Shown piece after piece: positions 36,201-47,500 of a stretch of 64,000 nucleotides of DNA. Made by a program: the position numbers and the translations under genes. Every line of letters starts with the position of its first letter. Within the stretch, counting starts at the first letter, position 1. The DNA is from Saccopteryx bilineata (lineage: Eukaryota; Chordata; Mammalia; Chiroptera; Emballonuridae), in the NCBI RefSeq assembly GCF_036850765.1, contig NC_089493.1, forward strand, positions 194,574,706 to 194,638,705, read 5' to 3'. The notes under the pieces are model-generated. The model searched no databases and was not told the origin of the DNA. It was given only the letters and a program-made list of their open reading frames with translations.

Positions 36201-39200
36201 CGGGGCGAAAGAAAGAATGCGTGTGATGAGTCAAGCCGGGCTTTTCTTTAAGAGCAGTTGTCCCAGACCGTCAGCTGTCCCAGCCGGGGCACAACAGCCA
36301 ACGGGAAGTCCATTCCCTGCCTCGGCAAGGAAGCAGCAGCCTTTCCCAATGACAGGGCGTGCGCCCCCGGCAGTGCGGGCACAGGCCTCGCTTCCTGTCC
36401 GCCCCGGTTCCCCGAGCCCACTGCTCCGGCACGGCAGGCCGCCAGGGTCCTGTTCTCCAAGGACTGCCCATCCTCTTCACACAAGAGGTTTACTCCTGAG
36501 CACCGGCTGGGCCAGACTTCGGGGGATCACAGACATGGGATGTCCCTGAGCTGGGGGGAGGGGGTGCTGCAGAAGGGAGCTCCCTGTTGTAGGGGCTTCG
36601 GGAAGGGAGGGGGGAGGACCCACTAGAGAGGAAAACTCAATATGGCCCCAAGTCAGAGATCGGTGGGGAGCCAGGAGTCTGGTCCCCCCCACACCTGGCA
36701 TGTGTCACCTCTTTCACCACACCTCCACGGCAAAGGTACCCCCTCTCTCAGGTGGAGGCTCCGTTGCTCAGGCGTGAAGCTGGGTGCCCAGGGTCACCGC
36801 TGACACAGAGACCATTGGGGGTTCATATCCAGGTCTGTCACAGTCACTGCTCACTGCGTAGGCCCTGTCAGGCGCTGAGCTGTCACTCAGCTCCAAGTTC
36901 AGGGAAACCAGAGCTGTAAACGGCCTCATCTGAACTTGGTGGGCCCAGTGTATCCAGAGAGCAGTACAGAGTCAGAGGTGACACAGACACGGTCCTGACA
37001 GGCAGGAAGCACCGGCTTCAGTAACACGCCCAAAACGAGCGTGTGCGAAGCTCTGAAGCCAGACGCACAAACGGGCTGTGAGCGCAGGTGGCTGCAGGAT
37101 GGGGAGGGGCGCTGTGAGTGTGAGCAGGGGCCGTGGGGCGAGGGGGTGCCGTCCGTGAGTACGAGCAGGTGGTCGTGGGATGAGGGGGTGCCATCTGTGA
37201 GTGTGAGCAGGGGCCACAGGATAAGGGGGTGCTGTCTATGAGTGTGAGCAGGGGCCACGGGATAAGGGGGTGCCATCTGTGAGTGTGAGCAGGGACCGTG
37301 GGATGAGGGGTGCTGTGAGTGTGAGCAGGGGCCACGGGATGAGGGGTGCTGTGAGTGTGAGCAGAGGCCACAGGATAAGGGGGTGCTGTCTGTGAGTGTG
37401 AGCAGGGGCCGCGGGATGAGGGGGTGCTGTCTGTGAGTGTGAGCAGGGACCGTGGGATGAGGGGTGCTGTGAGTGTGAGCAGGGGCCGCAGGATGAGGGG
37501 TGCTGTGAGTGTGAGCAGGGGCCATGGGGTAAGGGGGTGCTGTGAATGTGAGCAGGGGCCACGGGATGAGGGGTGCTGTGTGAGCAGGGGCCATGGGGTT
37601 AGGGGGTGCTGTCTGAGTGTGAGCAGGGACTGTGGGATGAGGGGTGCTGTCTGTGAGTGTGAGCAGGGGCCATGGGATGAGGGGTGCTGTGAGCAGGGGT
37701 TGTGGGATGAGGGGGTGCTGTCTGTGAGTGTGAGCAGGGGCCATGGGGTTAGGGGGTGCTGTCTGAGTGTGAGCAGGGACCGTGGGATGAGGGGTGCTGT
37801 CTGTGAGTGTGAGCAGGGACCGTGGGATGAGGGGTGCTGTGTGAGCAGGGGCTGTGGGATGAGGGGTGCTGTCTGTGTGAGCAGGGGCCGCAGGATGAGG
37901 GGGTGCTGTCTGTGAGTGTGAGCAGGGGCCGTGGGATGAGGGGGTGCCGTCCGTGAGTGTGAGCAGGGGCCGTGGGATGAGGGGGTGCTGTCTGTGTGAG
38001 CAGGGGCCACAGGATAAGGGGGTGCTATCTGAGTGTGAGCAGGGGCCGCAGGATGAGGGGGTGCTGTCTGTGTGAGCAGGGACCGCGGGATGAGGGGGTG
38101 CTGTCTGTGAGTGTGAGCAGGGGCCACGGGATGAGGGGGTGCTGTCTGTGAGTGTGAGCAGGGGCCACGGGATGAGGGGGTGCTGTCTGAGTGTGAGCAG
38201 GGGCCGCAGGATGAGGGGGTGCTGTCTGTGTGAGCAGGGGCTGCGGGATGAGGGGTGCTGTCTGTGAGTGTGAGCAGGGGCTGCGGGATGAGGGGGTGCT
38301 GTCTGTGAGTGTGAGCAGGGGCTGCGGGATGAGGGGTGCTGTCTGTGAGTGTGAGCAGGGGCTGCGGGATGAGGGGGTGCTGTCTGTGAGTGTGAGCAGG
38401 GGCTGCGGGATGAGGGGGTGCTGTCTGTGAGTGTGAGCAGGGGCCGCAGGATGAGGGGTGCTGTGAGTGTGAGCAGGGACTGCGGGATGAGGGGTGCTGT
38501 GAGTGTGAGCAGGGACTGCGGGATGAGGGGTGCTGTGAGTGAGCAGGGGCCGCGGGATGAGGGGGTGCTGTGAGTGTGAGCAGGGGCCGCGGGATGAGGG
38601 GTGCTGTGAGTGTGAGCAGGGACTGCGGGATGAGGGGGTGCTGTGAGTGTGAGCAGGGGCTGCGGGATGAGGGGTGCTGTGAGTGTGAGCACAGGCCGCG
38701 GGATGAGGGGGTGCTGTCTGTGAGTGTGAGCAGGGGCCGCAGGATGAGGGGTGCTGTGAGTGTGAGCAGGACTGCGGGATGAGGGGGTGCTGTGAGTGTG
38801 AACAGGGGCTGCGGGATGAGGGGCTGCTGTGAGTGTGAGCAGGGGCCGCGGGATGAGGGGGTGCCGTCCGTGAGTGCGAGCAGGGCAGGGAAGGAGGCTG
38901 TGCGGAGAGTGGGAAAGGCGTCTGCCATGTCAGGAAATGGCCGATCTCCCTGCCACTCACTCAATGGCAGCTTTAAAAAAGTTCTTTTTAAATCTGCTCT
39001 ATGCCGGGGCCTCTGCTCTACGGCAGACAGAGTACAGAACTGGCCACGGCTCCCGCCCTCCAGAAGCTAATGGAAGGTGACCGAGTCCTGCAGGGCTTGT
39101 GACGGGGCCTGGAGTCGAGTGGTGAGCCCGAAGGGAGAGGTGACAGTCTTAATCCTCAGAGAAGAGATGTTCTGCTAAGACCTGAAGGAGGCCGTCTGTC

Positions 39201-42200
39201 AAGCAGGTGGGTGGGAGGGCGACGGGGACGGGAACATCCCAGGCAACGGAGCGGCTGAAGCACTCAGCGGCATCCTGTCCCCCACTCAGTACAAGAAATC
39301 TCGGGGAGCTCGCACGGCTGGCTCACCACAGGAGCGGCCGACGGGACCGGGTCACGCGTAGCCACACTCAGGAGGTGCGTTTCTAATGCTGTGTAACTGG
39401 GGAGGGGGTGGGGTGGGCAGAAGAATCTTGGGTAGAAGACATGGCCGTTCTAGTTTGAATGAAACAGAGAAAAAGGCCCACCACCTCCAGCTGAGGCACA
39501 GAAAACACACACAGGGACTGGCAGCGGCCAGACTCTCGGTACCGGGAGCCAGAGGAGGGAGGACCGAACGGTGGGGCCGGCCAGGAGCGGCCGGCAGGGT
39601 CCGGGATGGATACCTTGGCGAGGTGCTGATACTTGCGCTCTGGAATCACTGGCTTCCAGGGGACGCTGCCCATGTCCGATGGAGGAGGGGTCATGGGTGC
39701 AAGGTCCTCCAGGGCATCATCATAGCTGAATGCCCGGCGGCACATTCCGATGGGCAGGGACATCTTGCCTAGAGGCCCACTAGGCTCAAGAGCTAAGAAC
39801 AGAAACACCTGTCAGGATGGGTACAGCAACCGAACATGCTCATAGCTTTAAATTGGGTCGCAGGCAGGAAAGCTTTTGTTAAAACACTTGTTCTGGAACA
39901 TGCAAGAATAGCTTGTTCTAGAATAGCAAATTCATTCAAGGAAAGGTCATTTGTAGTGCTAATAATCCCTGCCTTCAGGCCTGACACTTGGATTCTCCTC
40001 TTAACCACCCCCCCCCCCCCCCCAGCAGCCCTAACTCATCTGTATGGTTTAGGAAAACGGAAGTTCAATTTAAATTACCCGAGCAAGGTCATCACACAGC
40101 TCCAAAGTGCAGTAAGGAATCAAACTCCAATCCTATCTGATTTCAAAGTTTGTGTTCTTTATGCCACAGAATCTACCCCCCGAGCAATGCCAGTGCTCTC
40201 AACTCACGCAAGACTGAGAATATGAACGTTCTTGTTCCCATTTTACAGATGAGAAAACTAAGGCCTAGAGGCGAAGGGATTTGCCCAAGCTCAGACAGCA
40301 CAAAGCCAGCTGGGGCTCGGCTGCAAGTCCTCTGCCCTCCCTTCCTCACCGCAGGAAACAAGAGCCCGTTACCAGGAATATCCACCACACGCCGGCCAGC
40401 GGCACCGCCTGCTTCGAGCGCTCCGTGTGAGTTAAGCAGCCCTGCCGATGCCGGCACGGAAACCGCCGACAGCCACTCCCGAGAAGCACCAGGAGCTGAC
40501 TGCCATTCCCTCCGCTGCGCCCTACGGGCACCACGTCCCGCTGTGACAGAGGCACCTGGCTTCAAGGGCGCTCTCAGCTCTCCAGACCAAGGAGCAAGGT
40601 CCATTTTGTTTGTTTCATAACAGAACTCACGTCCCGATCCTGCCTTCAATGTGACCTTTCCCTGTTGCTAAAAATTATACAATCACTCTCCAAGGCATCA
40701 GCCTGTGTGGCAGTAAGTCCAAGACCAACACAAACACTTCATTTCAACAGCAAGGGAACCAAGCAGCTACCGTTCTTATTGCTATGATCATGAATAATGA
40801 TTACTCACAAATCCATAAAAACAGAAAGAGGATTGGTGGTTGCCCAGGGCTGGCGGGGTCGGGCAGAGTAATAGGTGGAGAGAGGAAGGAAGGGTGATGA
40901 TCACTCATGGTTGTAAGGTTTTCTTGTGGGGTGAGGGAGATGTTCTGGAATTAGACAGTGGTCATGGTTGCACAACATTGTGAATACTAAAAAACACTAC
41001 ATTATTCATTTTCAACTGGTGAATTTTATGGTATGTGAATTATTTCAATTAAAACAAGCAAACAGGACCTGGCCGGTGGCTCAATGGATAGAGGGTCGGC
41101 CTGGCATACAGACATCCCCAGTTCTATTCCTGGTCAGGGCAAACAATAGAAGTGACCATCTGCTTCTCTTCCTCTTCTGTAGCCGCCAGTGGCTCAACTG
41201 GTTTGAGCAGCAGCCTGGGCACTGAGGATAGCTCGGTTGCTCCCATAGTCAGCCTCAGGCACTAAAAAATAGCTTGGCTGATACGAGCATCGGCCCCGGA
41301 AGGCGTTGCCAGGTGGATCCCAGTGGTCAGGGTGCATGTAGGAAGTCTGTCTCACTATCTCCCCTCCTTTCACTTAAAAAATAAGCAAATAATAATTACC
41401 AAGTACCCTTCCTTGCCAGGCACTTCCATTCCTCATCTTACCTAATTCTCATTCTCCAGCTCAAGAAACTGGGGCACAGATCTCAAGTGACAGCCAGGTA
41501 GCCAGTGTGTGTGTGGGCACTGAAACACACACCTAAGCCAGTGTGCACTCTACACGCAACACTCCATGCTCCTCACACCACAAAGCAGTAACACAGCGCA
41601 TGCAGCCCTCTGGCCTGGGATGGGTACAGCAGCGGGCATGGTAATCACACAGCAATGAAAGACAAAGCAGGACGCAAGCTGAGGAAGTGAGACCAGAGAC
41701 GAGCTACACTGGGAGACATGGGGGAGGCTCCTATTCCTCCGCTTAGTTTGGGGGCAATTCCAAAAACATCTTAAGACAGCCTTCCTGAGAATAATAATAA
41801 AGTCAGCGAAAATTTACTAAGAAACCTATTCCTACAAATGGAGACCCCCCACATTTTCAGGGCAGTAAATGCACGTTCATCACTAACTTTTAACTCACAT
41901 TTTCACAGGTTTCGTGTTTAATCTACATGGCTGCCCTGAGGAGAGAGTAGCACTATCCTCTGTCCTTCACTGAGCATCTAAGACGGAGTGATTCAGATTG
42001 GACTAAAAATCACTGTACTTCCCACTAAAGCAGTCCAAGGCGGGATCAATGACTTCAGTAACTCAGAAATCATTGCCCTACAGAGATCCAGGACTCATTA
42101 AATGTTGCTGTGAGCGTCTTCACGACTGGCCGAGTTCAATTTGCCGCCTTTAAGTCAGGCTGGCGCCTTTTGGCCCAGGCCGCCATGCCACCCATCCCCC

Positions 42201-42574
42201 ACCCTCCCTAAAAAGGGGGGCGGAGGGTTAATCCTTTTGGTACATACTACAAGAACGACCCAACTTCTGAGTTATTTAATACCTTGACAAAGTGACAAAC
42301 TTGTCATACCCTTGAATGAAATGACTATGCTCTGGAGTCATTTCTGACTACATACTGGAAGGATAAGATTTTAGGTTCCTACCCTGGCTGGGTGGTTAAT
42401 AGGATAATGTTTAAATTATGCCAACCTATTAAATCTACTCTCCCCGTAGCAGAGAGTAACCATCAACACATGGTTCAGAGAAGCGTGGTTTTTGGCTCGC
42501 ACCGTTAAGGGAGACGCACGGCTTTACCAAAAAGAATGAAGTTTACCAGGCACTTCTGATTGTCTCGAAGCCAT
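30032..42574 (-). CDS. KIAA1191: KIAA1191 (putative monooxygenase p33MONOX/p60MONOX), complete
   Basis: Vertebrate-specific protein described as a potential NADPH-dependent oxidoreductase linked to neuronal survival and p75NTR/NRADD signalling; its enzymology is weakly established. Coding exons in transcript order are 42574-42547, 39792-39614, 35453-35327, 32538-32414, 30764-30658, 30482-30340 and 30240-30032. They sum to 918 nt, that is 305 codons plus TAG, the same length as I recall for human. The N-terminus reads MASRQSEVP, then GPLGKMSLPIG; the C-terminus ends RDLNVLTPTGF. The ATG at 42574 was chosen because it splices in frame to the conserved LGKMSLP block. The protein is low-complexity and Ser/Pro-rich, with no signal peptide or membrane segment seen. 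All splice sites are GT-AG. His at the end of VAEALH in human is Leu here, at the 32414 junction. Transcription starts from the CpG-rich promoter near 44.2 kb, and a SINE sits in the 3'UTR. Confidence 0.94.
30340..30482 (-). CDS. KIAA1191: KIAA1191 exon 7
   Basis: Acceptor CCTGCCAG, donor GTAAGG. The exon encodes GWFSSGSSTALPGP through SLFGPRSLQKSDSG. Confidence 0.93.
30658..30764 (-). CDS. KIAA1191: KIAA1191 exon 6
   Basis: Acceptor CTGAACAG, donor GTGAGC. The exon encodes KLKLQSAEVAREEKQ followed by a Ser/Thr/Pro-rich stretch (STPSSTPHSSPKQ). Confidence 0.92.
32414..32538 (-). CDS. KIAA1191: KIAA1191 exon 5
   Basis: Acceptor GTCCCCAG, donor GTAAGC. The exon encodes QTQESIQRFEQQAGLRDAG through TTEETKYLRVAEAL, the most conserved block. 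Confidence 0.93.
32852..33021 (-). mobile_element. SINE, type C
   Basis: Minus-strand copy with TSD TGTATCACTTCTT and a G-run next to the T tail. Confidence 0.9.
33229..33597 (+). mobile_element. Rhin-1-type SINE, type A, with G-tract tail
   Basis: Full-length copy with TSD AATGCCTCTCG. The 3' end after GCTTCA is a run of ten G instead of A. Confidence 0.92.
34232..34563 (+). mobile_element. SINE, type B
   Basis: Full copy with A tail; the flanking repeat CAAAACACAAGTCGT is imperfect on the right. Confidence 0.88.
35327..35453 (-). CDS. KIAA1191: KIAA1191 exon 4
   Basis: Acceptor GAACAG, donor GTAAGC. The exon encodes VEEGEASVPSPAMTLSS through VIMNSLIT and ends one base into a Lys codon. 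Confidence 0.93.
35454..37108. other. KIAA1191 intron 3, part without minisatellite
   Basis: Unique-looking, fairly G+C-rich intronic sequence. No gene-like frames or clear repeats seen. Confidence 0.4.
37109..38887 (+). repeat. Minisatellite (units of about 35-43 bp) in KIAA1191 intron
   Basis: About 45 copies of a G-rich unit containing GTGTGAGCAGGGGCC and GGGATGAGGGG. Short units (about 35 bp) and long units (about 41 bp, with an extra GTCTGTGAG) alternate irregularly. Three G-runs occur in each unit. The C-rich strand stays open in several frames over hundreds of codons only because the unit lacks stops. Confidence 0.95.
38888..39613. other. KIAA1191 intron 3, proximal part
   Basis: Unique-looking intronic sequence between the minisatellite and exon 3. 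No features seen. Confidence 0.4.
39614..39792 (-). CDS. KIAA1191: KIAA1191 exon 3
   Basis: Acceptor GTTCTTAG, donor GTATCC. The 179-nt exon encodes LEPSGPLGKMSLPIG through the conserved MTPPPSDMGSVPWKP and ERKYQHLAK. Confidence 0.93.
40008..40023 (+). repeat. C16 tract
   Basis: Homopolymer in a KIAA1191 intron. Confidence 0.85.
40180..40345 (-). mobile_element. MIR remnant
   Basis: Text around CATTTTACAGATGAGAAAAC and GGGATTTGCCCAAGC is typical of the MIR core. Confidence 0.6.
40800..41065 (+). mobile_element. Old LINE-1 3' end fragment
   Basis: GGTTGCCCAGGGCTGG through GGTGAATTTTATGG and TATTTCAATTAAAA, typical of old mammalian L1 3' ends. Confidence 0.65.
41067..41385 (+). mobile_element. 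Older SINE (type E)
   Basis: Head GGTGGCTCAATGGATAGAG with diverged B box (AGTTCTATTCCTGG) and a degenerate body with A tail. Confidence 0.75.
41390..41560 (-). mobile_element. MIR remnant
   Basis: GAAACTGGGGCACAGAT core and flanks resemble MIR. Confidence 0.45.
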
Positions 42575-42633
42575 TGAAAATCTGGGATCCAGGTGCTTTT
42601 TCTATATAGGGTTCAGAGCTGAGTCCCTGCCAC
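42547..42633 (-). CDS. KIAA1191: KIAA1191 exon 2 (start codon)
   Basis: The acceptor is a T-rich tract ending TTATTAG; the donor is GTAAAC. Bases 42633-42575 are 5'UTR. ATG at 42574-42572 opens MASRQSEVP and the exon ends one base into the next codon. Confidence 0.85.
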
Positions 42634-43120
42634 CTAATAAAAATAACAAAAAAGCATTTCTTGCAGTGAACACCAAAGAATAGCTCCAAGGCTGTTCTTT
42701 TGACAGGCACGTAGACTTTTATGGCTTGTTTACAACGATGAAACACACACAAAACAGCCAATGGGTGAGAAGCATGCCAAGGGAGGGGAAAAAAAAAAGG
42801 ATAATGCCAAAGGTCTCACCACACCTGTGGCTGATCTTATGGCCTTTGATATGACAAAGACACTACACCTGGTGAAAAGGTCACCTTACCAGAGTGAGAT
42901 GATGTGATGATTACGCTGACAGATAGATATTAATGAGGAACATCGTCCAGCTGCTGCAAATTAGCCAAGTTGCTTGGGAAGAGTCCATCCGTTCCAGAAG
43001 GTCTAAGAACAACAACCAGTATTGGTACAGCCTCTCAGAGTCTGCAAGCAACCTTCTAAACATTTATGTATCCCCCAGCTGTGCAAGAGGAATTGGAAGT
43101 CTGTTTGTTTTTATTTCTTT

Positions 43121-43373
43121 TTTTTTTTTTTCTGTGACAGAGACAGAAAGAGACAGAGAGAGGGACAGACTGAAAGGGAGAGAGATGAGAAGCATCAATT
43201 CTTTTCTTGCGGCACCTCAGTTTCTCAGTGATTGCTTTCTCATATGTGCCTTGACTGGGGGGCTATAGCAGACCGAATAACCCCCTGCTTAAGCCAGCGA
43301 CCTTGGGGTCTCGAACCTGGGTCATCAGCGTCCCAGTCTGAGTCTCTATCCACTGCGCCACCGCCTGGTCAGG
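43121..43373 (-). mobile_element. SINE, type B, internally deleted
   Basis: Minus-strand copy about 70 bp shorter than its siblings; the gap lies in the central GCTCAAGC block. Confidence 0.88.
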
Positions 43374-43429
43374 CTTGTTTTTCATTTTTTAAGTGAGGGC
43401 TCAGGGTCTAAATGACTTGACCTCTAGCC

Positions 43430-43680
43430 AGGGGCTAGGTGGCAGAGAGGATAAACTCATTCTTTGTTGCTAACACCGACCAATATTTATAAAGGTTTTA
43501 TACAACGCTTATCTTGTGTGCCAACCCCTGCAGGAACCCTGCAGAGCAGGCTTTATTCATCCCGGATTGAAGAAGAAGGAAACTAAAAATAAGAGGACGG
43601 GTGGTTCGTCCAGGGTCACACACAGATAAGGGGCCATCTGCGAGACGCCTAGTTTCAACCGCATTTTCACAGAGGAGTTC
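43430..43680 (-). mobile_element. MIR remnant
   Basis: AAGGAAACTAAAAATAAG and CCAGGGTCACACACAG are MIR-core-like. Confidence 0.5.
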
Positions 43681-44194
43681 AAACAAAGTCCCGAGAAAGC
43701 GGAGTTGCTTTTCAGTCGGCTCCACCACGGCCCCTCTATCCTGATGGAGCTCAGAGGGCCAAGTAGTTCATTCTTGATCAGAGTATCGCAGAAACGAAGT
43801 TCAGCCATCCCTCCGGGTCTGGGGAGCATTCCGGCTCACAAACATCCTCTTCCACTACCCGTCCCCGTCCCCTCCCCCGCAGACCTTAAGCATCTCCTAC
43901 ACAGGATACAGGACAATATAGCACTAGGACTAGAAAGGTCAAGTCTGAAAGGCCAGGGCTGACTCAACCTCCCATCCCCCTCCCTCCCCAGCGAGCCAGG
44001 AAAGACCAAGGTGTTCAGGGCCGAGGGCCGAGGCCCGGGGCCCGGTTCCTCCAGGGCAGAGCAAGGAGGAGGCTGGAGAGGTGATGGGGCCGGGCGAGGA
44101 GTTGCGGGTCCCGGTGGAGGGGCCAGGAGCGCGCCCCTCCGGACGAGCGGGGGATGTAGCCCCGGGGAGGGCCAGGCCTGGCCCATCTGCTTAC

Positions 44195-44300
44195 CTAGTT
44201 CGCCGCCGCGGGGCTGGCTGCAGCCCAAGCTCCCGCACTAAACAGGCTCCGAGGACCCACGTCTCTCTACAAGTTGTGGCGCAATCGGGACCCAATCCAT
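44195..44300 (-). other. KIAA1191: KIAA1191 5' noncoding exon 1 (start approximate)
   Basis: On the minus strand a good donor (AG|GTAAGC) ends GC-rich sequence at 44195, inside the CpG-rich block upstream of the first coding exon. The transcription start is not visible, so the upper end is a guess. Confidence 0.55.
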
Positions 44301-44428
44301 GGTGTGAGCGGCGTGGTGTCGGTCGCGACCCTTAAAGGCCTGAACACCAACCAGGGAGCGTCAGCTGCCCGGCCGGCCCCCACCCTCCCGGAGCTGTTCA
44401 GCCACGCGAGACTGGCCCGGGAGACGCG

Positions 44429-44451
44429 CAAGGCATGCTGGGAGTTGCAGT
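44429..44451 (+). promoter_or_regulatory. ZNF143/Staf-type site (SBS2-like)
   Basis: GGCATGCTGGGAGTTGCAGT is, on the reverse strand, close to the ACTACAATTCCCAGCATGC consensus bound by ZNF143 at CpG-island promoters. It lies just upstream of KIAA1191 exon 1. Confidence 0.65.
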
Positions 44452-44459
44452 CCACGACC

Positions 44460-45797
44460 TCCGCTACACTTTTAGTAAGAGGAGAAATGAAGCGGCGACC
44501 CACATCCAGGAAGAGCTGGGTTAGTCCACATACCAAGAAAGGGAGCAAATCCCATCTGCCTCCCCTAGACAAGGTGGTCCGAATGTCCGTACCCTTTGAC
44601 ACGAGCAAAAAGTGACGCTTGAAGAGATGCCAGCTCAAATGTCACAACCTGAAGGCTTATTTTTTCCCCATAGGGTTTACAGATATGATAAAGCAACACG
44701 TTTCTATCCACGTTTCTACATCCCACCCTCTCCCCGCCCACGCTTGCCATCAAGGCTCATCTCAGGAGGGCTGTGGGGGCTGGGCAGTGGGTCTCACATT
44801 TAGACGTCAGCATTTGACACTTGCCAGGTCTACTGGCAGGACTGAGAGGTTTTCTCCAGGCAACTTGAAATTTGAGTGCCGTTACCAGGCCCCCGCGCCT
44901 GGGTGTGTCATGAGTTCAAGTCTTTTCTACATTACATAATTAACTTATGAATAGAACAATTGCATTGCAGTGGGATGTGATGTGAGAAGTGTTACCTCAT
45001 TTATTGGAAACTTAAAATACGATATATGCCATAATATTTGAGTCTGTGGAAGCAAAGCTGACACCTTGCCCTCTTCCACCAGAAGGATGGAGCGCACCTC
45101 AGTGAGACAGAGAGGCAACACCACTTTGTACCCTTATCCCCAAATTAAAGAAAGATGAAGCCTTTCCTGGAAGTCACTGACTCTCTGACAAAGACAGCTT
45201 TATCCCTGACTTTCGTGGCACCGCTGTCTGAAGCTATGGCATGATTGAGGCAGACAGTAGCCCTGTGAGAAAATTGCTGTATTCCACAAAGTACGGAGTA
45301 ACCATAAACTTTTAACCTTCGCAATCTTATAAGGTTTCCACCTTTAAATGGTTATTGTATATATATATATTTGGGGGGGGGCTTATTTGTCTAAAGGCTG
45401 GACTCCCTTCAAAGCCTTCTTTGCAAATAAACTAGTTTTCCTAAATGGTTTGGTTGCCTAGCTAAGGAGGATTCAGTCATGAACCCCATGAAAAGCTCTT
45501 CTGAGCTGTTTTAAGTTCAGGCCATCTTTCTCAGCTCCTGGGTGGATGGATCTTTTGTGGTTATAGAGGTCCCCCCCACCCCGGGCTTTTCTCTGACTCT
45601 GGTTTTGGTCCTTAGCCCAGCCTGCTCCCCATTCTGGGCATGGCCACCGTACTTCCCCCAGGGGGGCAGCATCTTTGGGAAGTTCTTCCTTGAGGTCTAA
45701 CTATATGGTTCTTTTCTGGAGGCAGATACTAGCAAAGAAGCCTTGTGTGTGACTGACCAGGGAATCAGGTTACCTTTTTATGTATGTTTACAGCATA
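44460..45797. other. Intergenic stretch between KIAA1191 promoter and first LTR
   Basis: Unique-looking sequence with a short (TA)n and G-tract at about 45360-45382. No gene or clear repeat seen. Confidence 0.4.
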
Positions 45798-45802
45798 CGC
45801 AC

Positions 45803-46503
45803 TGTTGGGCAGATAAAATATATTATGCTCACTTTGTTAAAGATGGCACTGCCCACATGGAAGCCCGTCACCCAGGTGATATTAATGTGTGTTGGGGGCG
45901 GGCTGTGGGCAGGCAAGATGCTTGTAGCCTGGGGCTTGGTTTTCGGACTAAACCTTTCCCACCCTTTTTGATGTGGGGTGGTGCAATCCCATCATGCCCC
46001 AGATAAGCGACTTTGTATTAGAGACTTCCCTATTTTGTATATTGGATTAAAGGTTTTGATTTCTACACTATAAAATGGGGCAGAATGGGAGCTTGCTCTC
46101 CCGGTTCCTGAGATTAACATTAGAGAGCAGAGAGCAGAGAAAGGCCACGTGGAGGAGGAGACCTGGAGAAGCAGCCAAGATGGCAGAGTGCTGAAGGAGA
46201 AGCCAGTTTGTGCAGAGTTTGCGCAGGGAGAAGGAAGGAGATGGGGAACAGAGGTGAATAAGACTGATGAGGTAGAAACCTTTGATTCTAGGAAACTCAG
46301 GTAAGTCAGTAGCTTGGTGAGCACTGAATGAGTGGGTTTTGGAGCCCAGTGTGTGTTGTACTTGCCCGCCGGGTGCAAGCTAGGATTAAAGATGATGGCC
46401 CACAAGTTCTTGGCTCTGTTATTTCTTTGCCGACTGTCCGAATCCAATGTGAACCTGCATGGGCCGGGCTGCTGTGATGGTGGCCTTGGATACTGGCTTT
46501 ACA
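45803..46503 (+). mobile_element. Solo LTR of an endogenous retrovirus (copy 1)
   Basis: A 701-bp element starting TGTTGGGCAG and ending GGCTTTACA, flanked by identical 5-bp TSDs CGCAC (45798-45802 and 46504-46508). It carries a TATA box (TATAAAA at about 46069) and an ATTAAA poly(A) signal (about 46385), the expected U3-R-U5 layout. No internal retroviral genes follow. A 5-bp TSD fits ERV-L/MaLR or some class I families; the family name is not known to me. Confidence 0.85.
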
Positions 46504-46508
46504 CGCAC

Positions 46509-47495
46509 TTATCGGGAAACTCATTTTCTAAATGCTTTTAACCCTGAATTCTTTTTGCACATCTTTGGGTATTTCATACTTGGATAAACTTGGACCCTCA
46601 AAAATTAGAACTGGCCAGCATCTGTCTTGCATTGACCCTGGATATCCCATATCTTGCATTTCTACTCCGTAGGGAAGGGGGCACCTGCCTTCCTGAGCAG
46701 GTCTGTCCTCTCTGGCCGGGCCGGGCCCTCAGAAAGGCCCACTCCCTAGACAGAGCTGCTAGTGTTCTCGTGACCCATCAGCAGACAGGAACTGGGTCAC
46801 TTAAGGTAGCGAGGGGGGTTTCTGCATTTCTGGAGTCTCCGAACTGGACACTCTGCCTGGAAGCCTGCCCCCTTTGTCATCACGGATGAGGCTGTCCCCC
46901 TAGCAGTGCTCACTAATCGTCCATTTCCATTGCCCAGTTGGCAGCAGAGGAAACTAACACTCTCAAGGGATCTTGGCAAAGGTACCTCAGACAGGAAGCC
47001 ACAGAGTTGAAATTCAAGCCCGGGGCTGAGTATCTACCTGATAGTTTGGCCGCTGCCTGTTCTTGGCTGCAGCTCCTCCACTTTTTACATCCCTAGGGCA
47101 ACAGGTTGAAAGCACAGTCCCAAGGAAGAAATAACTGAAAGCAACATCTCCCTCTAGCGGTCAGGGGGCGGGGAGAGAAATATTTCATTGAAGAGATGAG
47201 AGGGTCAACTGTCCTCAGAATCCAATTTACCCAACCTGATATTACAGATGGTGCAACTAAGATGCAGGGAGCAGAAGGAACCAGGCCAACGTCACACAGC
47301 TAGTCTAGAACAGTTGGTTAGGCAGGAAATGTGGTCTCATGCCTTACTTTTTGTCAGGCATTATGCTGGGTGAATGGGATACACTGGGGAGGGCACAGTC
47401 CCTGGGTTGGGCTGAATTCTGTCCTACCACAATTCATATTCTGAAGTCCCAGCCCCCAGTATCTCAGAATGTAACAGTCCACCGGCTTCTTAGGG
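46509..47495. other. Spacer between the two solo LTRs
   Basis: About 1 kb with MIR-like remnants (about 46910-47050 and 47220-47310). No gene seen. Confidence 0.45.
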
Positions 47496-47500
47496 ACCCA

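Larger units (their letters stand above)
43960..44460 (-). promoter_or_regulatory. KIAA1191: CpG-rich promoter of KIAA1191
   Basis: Sharp local rise in G+C and CpG density around noncoding exon 1, ending in a ZNF143-like site. Typical of a housekeeping promoter; the exact start site is not visible. Confidence 0.7.

Noticed and set aside
37109..38887. CRISPR-like array
   Set aside because: The units are contiguous variants with no distinct spacers, and the genome is mammalian; it is a minisatellite.
36926..38964. Minus-strand open frames of 588, 648 and 311 codons
   Set aside because: They are repeats of the minisatellite unit, open in several frames at once, with no splice or protein-family support.
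42543..42761. 72-codon minus-strand frame spanning KIAA1191 exon 2
   Set aside because: Only the part from the ATG at 42574 is coding, joined by splicing; the open frame itself is incidental.
46306..46541. Short open frames shared between 46.3 kb and 47.6 kb
   Set aside because: They are shared because both lie in LTRs of one family; there is no retroviral gene similarity.
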